A DNA stretch of 14,167 nucleotides, taken from positions 1 through 14,167 of the forward strand of contig JANXXV010000775.1 of assembly GCA_025350445.1 (NCBI GenBank), in the 5' to 3' direction. The notes under the pieces are model-generated. The model was not told the origin of the DNA. It did no database searches and was given only the letters and a program-made list of their open reading frames with translations. The position numbers were made by a program, and so were the translations under genes. The first letter of the stretch is position 1, and every line of letters starts with the position of its first letter. This document shows positions 12,266-14,167 of this stretch, piece after piece. The stretch is from Bryobacteraceae bacterium (GTDB lineage Bacteria > Acidobacteriota > Terriglobia > Bryobacterales > Bryobacteraceae).

Positions 12266-14167
12266 GTCTTGTACAGATAGATATGGGCGCTACCCATGCG
12301 CTACGGCGGGAACTCGAAGGCCGGATCAGCGGGGAAGTTCGTTTCGATACGATTTCGCGAGCCCTCTATTCCACCGATGCCAGTGTGTATCAGATCCAGC
12401 CGCTGGGCGTGGTGATCGCGAAGAGCCGCGAGGATATTTTGGTAGCGCTGGAGATCTGCCGGAAGTATCGCTGCCCGGTGACAATGCGCGGAGGCGGCAC
12501 ATCGCAGGGCGGGCAGTCTATCGGACATGGCATTCAGATTGACACCTCGAAGTATTACAACCGCGTCCTGGAAGTAAATGCGGAAGAGCGATGGGTTCGC
12601 GTGGAGCCGGGGATTGTGCTGGACGAATTGAATGCGCAGCTCGCTCCGCTGGGGCTTCGATTTGCGCCGGACATTTCGACGGCCAGCCGTGCGGCGGTTG
12701 GCGGCATGATGGCCAATAATTCCAGCGGCGCGCGCAGCGTCCTCTACGGGAAGACTATCGATCACGTGCTGGAACAGGTGGTTCTGCTATCGGATTCTAG
12801 CGTTGTGCATTTTCGCGAGATTTCCCGCGATGCCGTGCCAACGGGCGATACGCTGGAGGCTGCCTGCTATCGCACGGTGCTGCGGCTGGCTGAGGAACAT
12901 GCGGAGGAGATCGACCGGCGCTATCCCAAAGTCTTGCGGCGGGTGGGTGGATATAACCTGGACGAATTCACAGACCAGGCGAAGACCGTGAATCTTTCAA
13001 AGATGATGGTGGGGTCGGAAGGGACGCTGGGTATTGTGCTGGAGGCGAAGTTGCGGCTGGTGCCGTTGCCAACGGCGAAAGCGGTGATGGTGATTGCGTT
13101 TGCGGACCTGCTGGAATCGCTGGCGGCCACGCCGGTAATCCTTGCGCATGCGCCTTCCGCGATTGAGGTGATGGACAAGGCGATTCTGGATAACACGCGC
13201 CAGAATGCGGGGCTGAATCATATCCGGAATCTGTTTATTCCCGGCGATCCGGGTGCCACGCTTTGTGTGGAGTTTTATGCGGACCGGAAGGAGGATCTGC
13301 CGCCGCGTTTGATCGCGCTGGAGCAGGATCTGCGTTCGAAGAATTTCGGTTACGCTTATCACGCGGAGACGGATCTTGCGGCGCAGGCGAAGATCTGGAG
13401 CTTGCGCGAGGCGGCGCTGGGTCTTTCGATGGCGATGAAGGAAGACGCGAAGTCGATCTCATTTGTAGAAGACACGGCGGTGCCACCGGAGAAGCTGCGA
13501 GATTACATCGAACGGTTTCTCGCTATTATTCACCGCCATGGGACTACGGCTGGAATTTACGCGCACGCCTCAGTAGGTTGCCTGCATGTGCGGCCAGTCA
13601 TCAATCTTAAAACGGCCGAGGGCGTGTTGAAGTTCGAAGCCATCGCACAGGACGTTGCGGAACTGGTGCTGGAGTTTGGCGGTGCTCTTTCCGGCGAGCA
13701 TGGGGACGGACTGGTGCGAAGTCCTTTCATGCGGCTGATGTTTGGCGATTTACTCTACGAGGCGTTTCGCGAAATCAAACGGACGTTCGATCCGCTAACT
13801 ATTTTGAACCCGGGAAAGATTGTGGAGGCCCCGCCGATTTCTTCTAATCTGCGCTTCGGCGGCGGATACGTGACGCCGGTGCCCACTACGTTTTTTGATT
13901 ATTCCGATTATGCCGGTATGGGCGGCGCGGTGGAAATGTGCAGCGGCGTTGGTGCTTGCCGGAAGAAACTATCAGGGACGATGTGCCCCTCCTACATGGC
14001 AACGCGGGATGAGCGGGATTCTACTCGCGGCCGGGCGAATGTTTTACGTCTGGCCATGGCAGGGCGTTTAGAAGAAAATGGACTCGGCGATGAAGGTGTC
14101 TTTCAGGTGATGGACTTATGCCTCGAGTGCCGGGCTTGCAAAGCCGAGTGCCCGGTGGGCGTGGACA
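12262..14167 (+). CDS. FAD-linked, Fe-S-containing 2-hydroxyacid dehydrogenase (YdiJ/GlcD-like), 3' end missing
   Basis: The frame runs open from GTG 12262 to the window edge (635 codons) without a stop; related fused proteins are about 950-1,000 residues, so roughly a third is missing. The N-terminal FAD-binding domain shows RGGGTSQGGQ (76-85), then ISTASRAAVGGMMANNSSGA (138-157) and MMVGSEGTLGIVLEAKLRLV (250-269). The substrate/FAD C-domain ends with LSGEHGDGLVRS (476-487) and FDPLTILNPGKIV. A ferredoxin-like part follows with cysteines at 560, 566, 575 (GTMCPSY) and 620, 623, 626, 630 (CLECRACKAECP), enough for Fe-S clusters. This order matches E. coli YdiJ-type D-2-hydroxyglutarate dehydrogenases and related D-lactate/glycolate dehydrogenases, passing electrons to the respiratory chain. 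It overlaps the aminotransferase by 4 nt. The exact 2-hydroxyacid is unknown. Confidence 0.9.
   Translation, partial: MSLVQIDMGATHALRRELEGRISGEVRFDTISRALYSTDASVYQIQPLGVVIAKSREDILVALEICRKYRCPVTMRGGGTSQGGQSIGHGIQIDTSKYYNRVLEVNAEERWVRVEPGIVLDELNAQLAPLGLRFAPDISTASRAAVGGMMANNSSGARSVLYGKTIDHVLEQVVLLSDSSVVHFREISRDAVPTGDTLEAACYRTVLRLAEEHAEEIDRRYPKVLRRVGGYNLDEFTDQAKTVNLSKMMVGSEGTLGIVLEAKLRLVPLPTAKAVMVIAFADLLESLAATPVILAHAPSAIEVMDKAILDNTRQNAGLNHIRNLFIPGDPGATLCVEFYADRKEDLPPRLIALEQDLRSKNFGYAYHAETDLAAQAKIWSLREAALGLSMAMKEDAKSISFVEDTAVPPEKLRDYIERFLAIIHRHGTTAGIYAHASVGCLHVRPVINLKTAEGVLKFEAIAQDVAELVLEFGGALSGEHGDGLVRSPFMRLMFGDLLYEAFREIKRTFDPLTILNPGKIVEAPPISSNLRFGGGYVTPVPTTFFDYSDYAGMGGAVEMCSGVGACRKKLSGTMCPSYMATRDERDSTRGRANVLRLAMAGRLEENGLGDEGVFQVMDLCLECRACKAECPVGVD

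Noticed and set aside
9960..14167. A complete beta-hydroxyaspartate cycle
   Set aside because: An aldolase, an aminotransferase and a hydroxyacid dehydrogenase are present, but no hydroxyaspartate dehydratase or iminosuccinate reductase gene is visible, and the aminotransferase is class I/II rather than the class V type I recall for that cycle.

Overview
This window looks like chromosomal DNA from a free-living, moderately GC-rich Gram-negative-type bacterium. The mix of genes points to Acidobacteria, perhaps a Solibacter/Bryobacter-like soil lineage: a bacillithiol deacetylase, a HAMP-less chemoreceptor, a PHA_gran_rgn-type protein, an HDOD protein, and GC-rich hairpins between genes. This placement is an inference from gene content and style; there is no rRNA or other marker gene here. 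I see no tRNA, rRNA, CRISPR array, transposase, phage gene or insertion sequence, so this reads as core or near-core metabolic and signalling DNA rather than a mobile island.

Layout. Positions 1-419 hold the 3' part of a class I SAM-dependent methyltransferase. It converges, across a pair of hairpins, on a methyl-accepting chemotaxis protein (492-2147, minus). Divergent from the chemoreceptor is a tight plus-strand operon (2272-4596): a PfkB-family sugar kinase, a rhomboid intramembrane protease and the bacillithiol deacetylase BshB1, with a 4-nt gap and then a 7-nt overlap. A gene-free stretch of about 500 nt (4597-5101) carries perfect hairpins and a near-consensus sigma-70-type promoter. 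It is followed by a small PHA_gran_rgn-type protein and an HDOD signalling protein with a worn second HD-like domain at its N-terminus. Another gene-free stretch of about 580 nt (6697-7274) contains a short tandem repeat.

The second half is a five-gene divergent cluster. On the minus strand, reading from 11015 down to 7275, are a D-threonine-aldolase-type PLP enzyme, a MatC-type dicarboxylate carrier and a MatB-like (malonyl-CoA synthetase-like) acyl-CoA ligase. The first two genes overlap by ATGA and the last two are 1 nt apart. On the plus strand from 11072 are a class I/II aminotransferase and, overlapping it by GTGA, a large FAD plus Fe-S dehydrogenase (YdiJ-like) cut off by the window end.

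How they may work together. The carrier and ligase make a sensible malonate (or similar small dicarboxylate) uptake-and-activation pair. The aldolase, aminotransferase and FAD/Fe-S dehydrogenase all act on amino acids, oxo-acids or 2-hydroxy-acids. Their shared, roughly 56-nt promoter region suggests one catabolic programme for small C2-C4 acids. This is the most interesting hypothesis in the window, but its substrates cannot be fixed from sequence alone.
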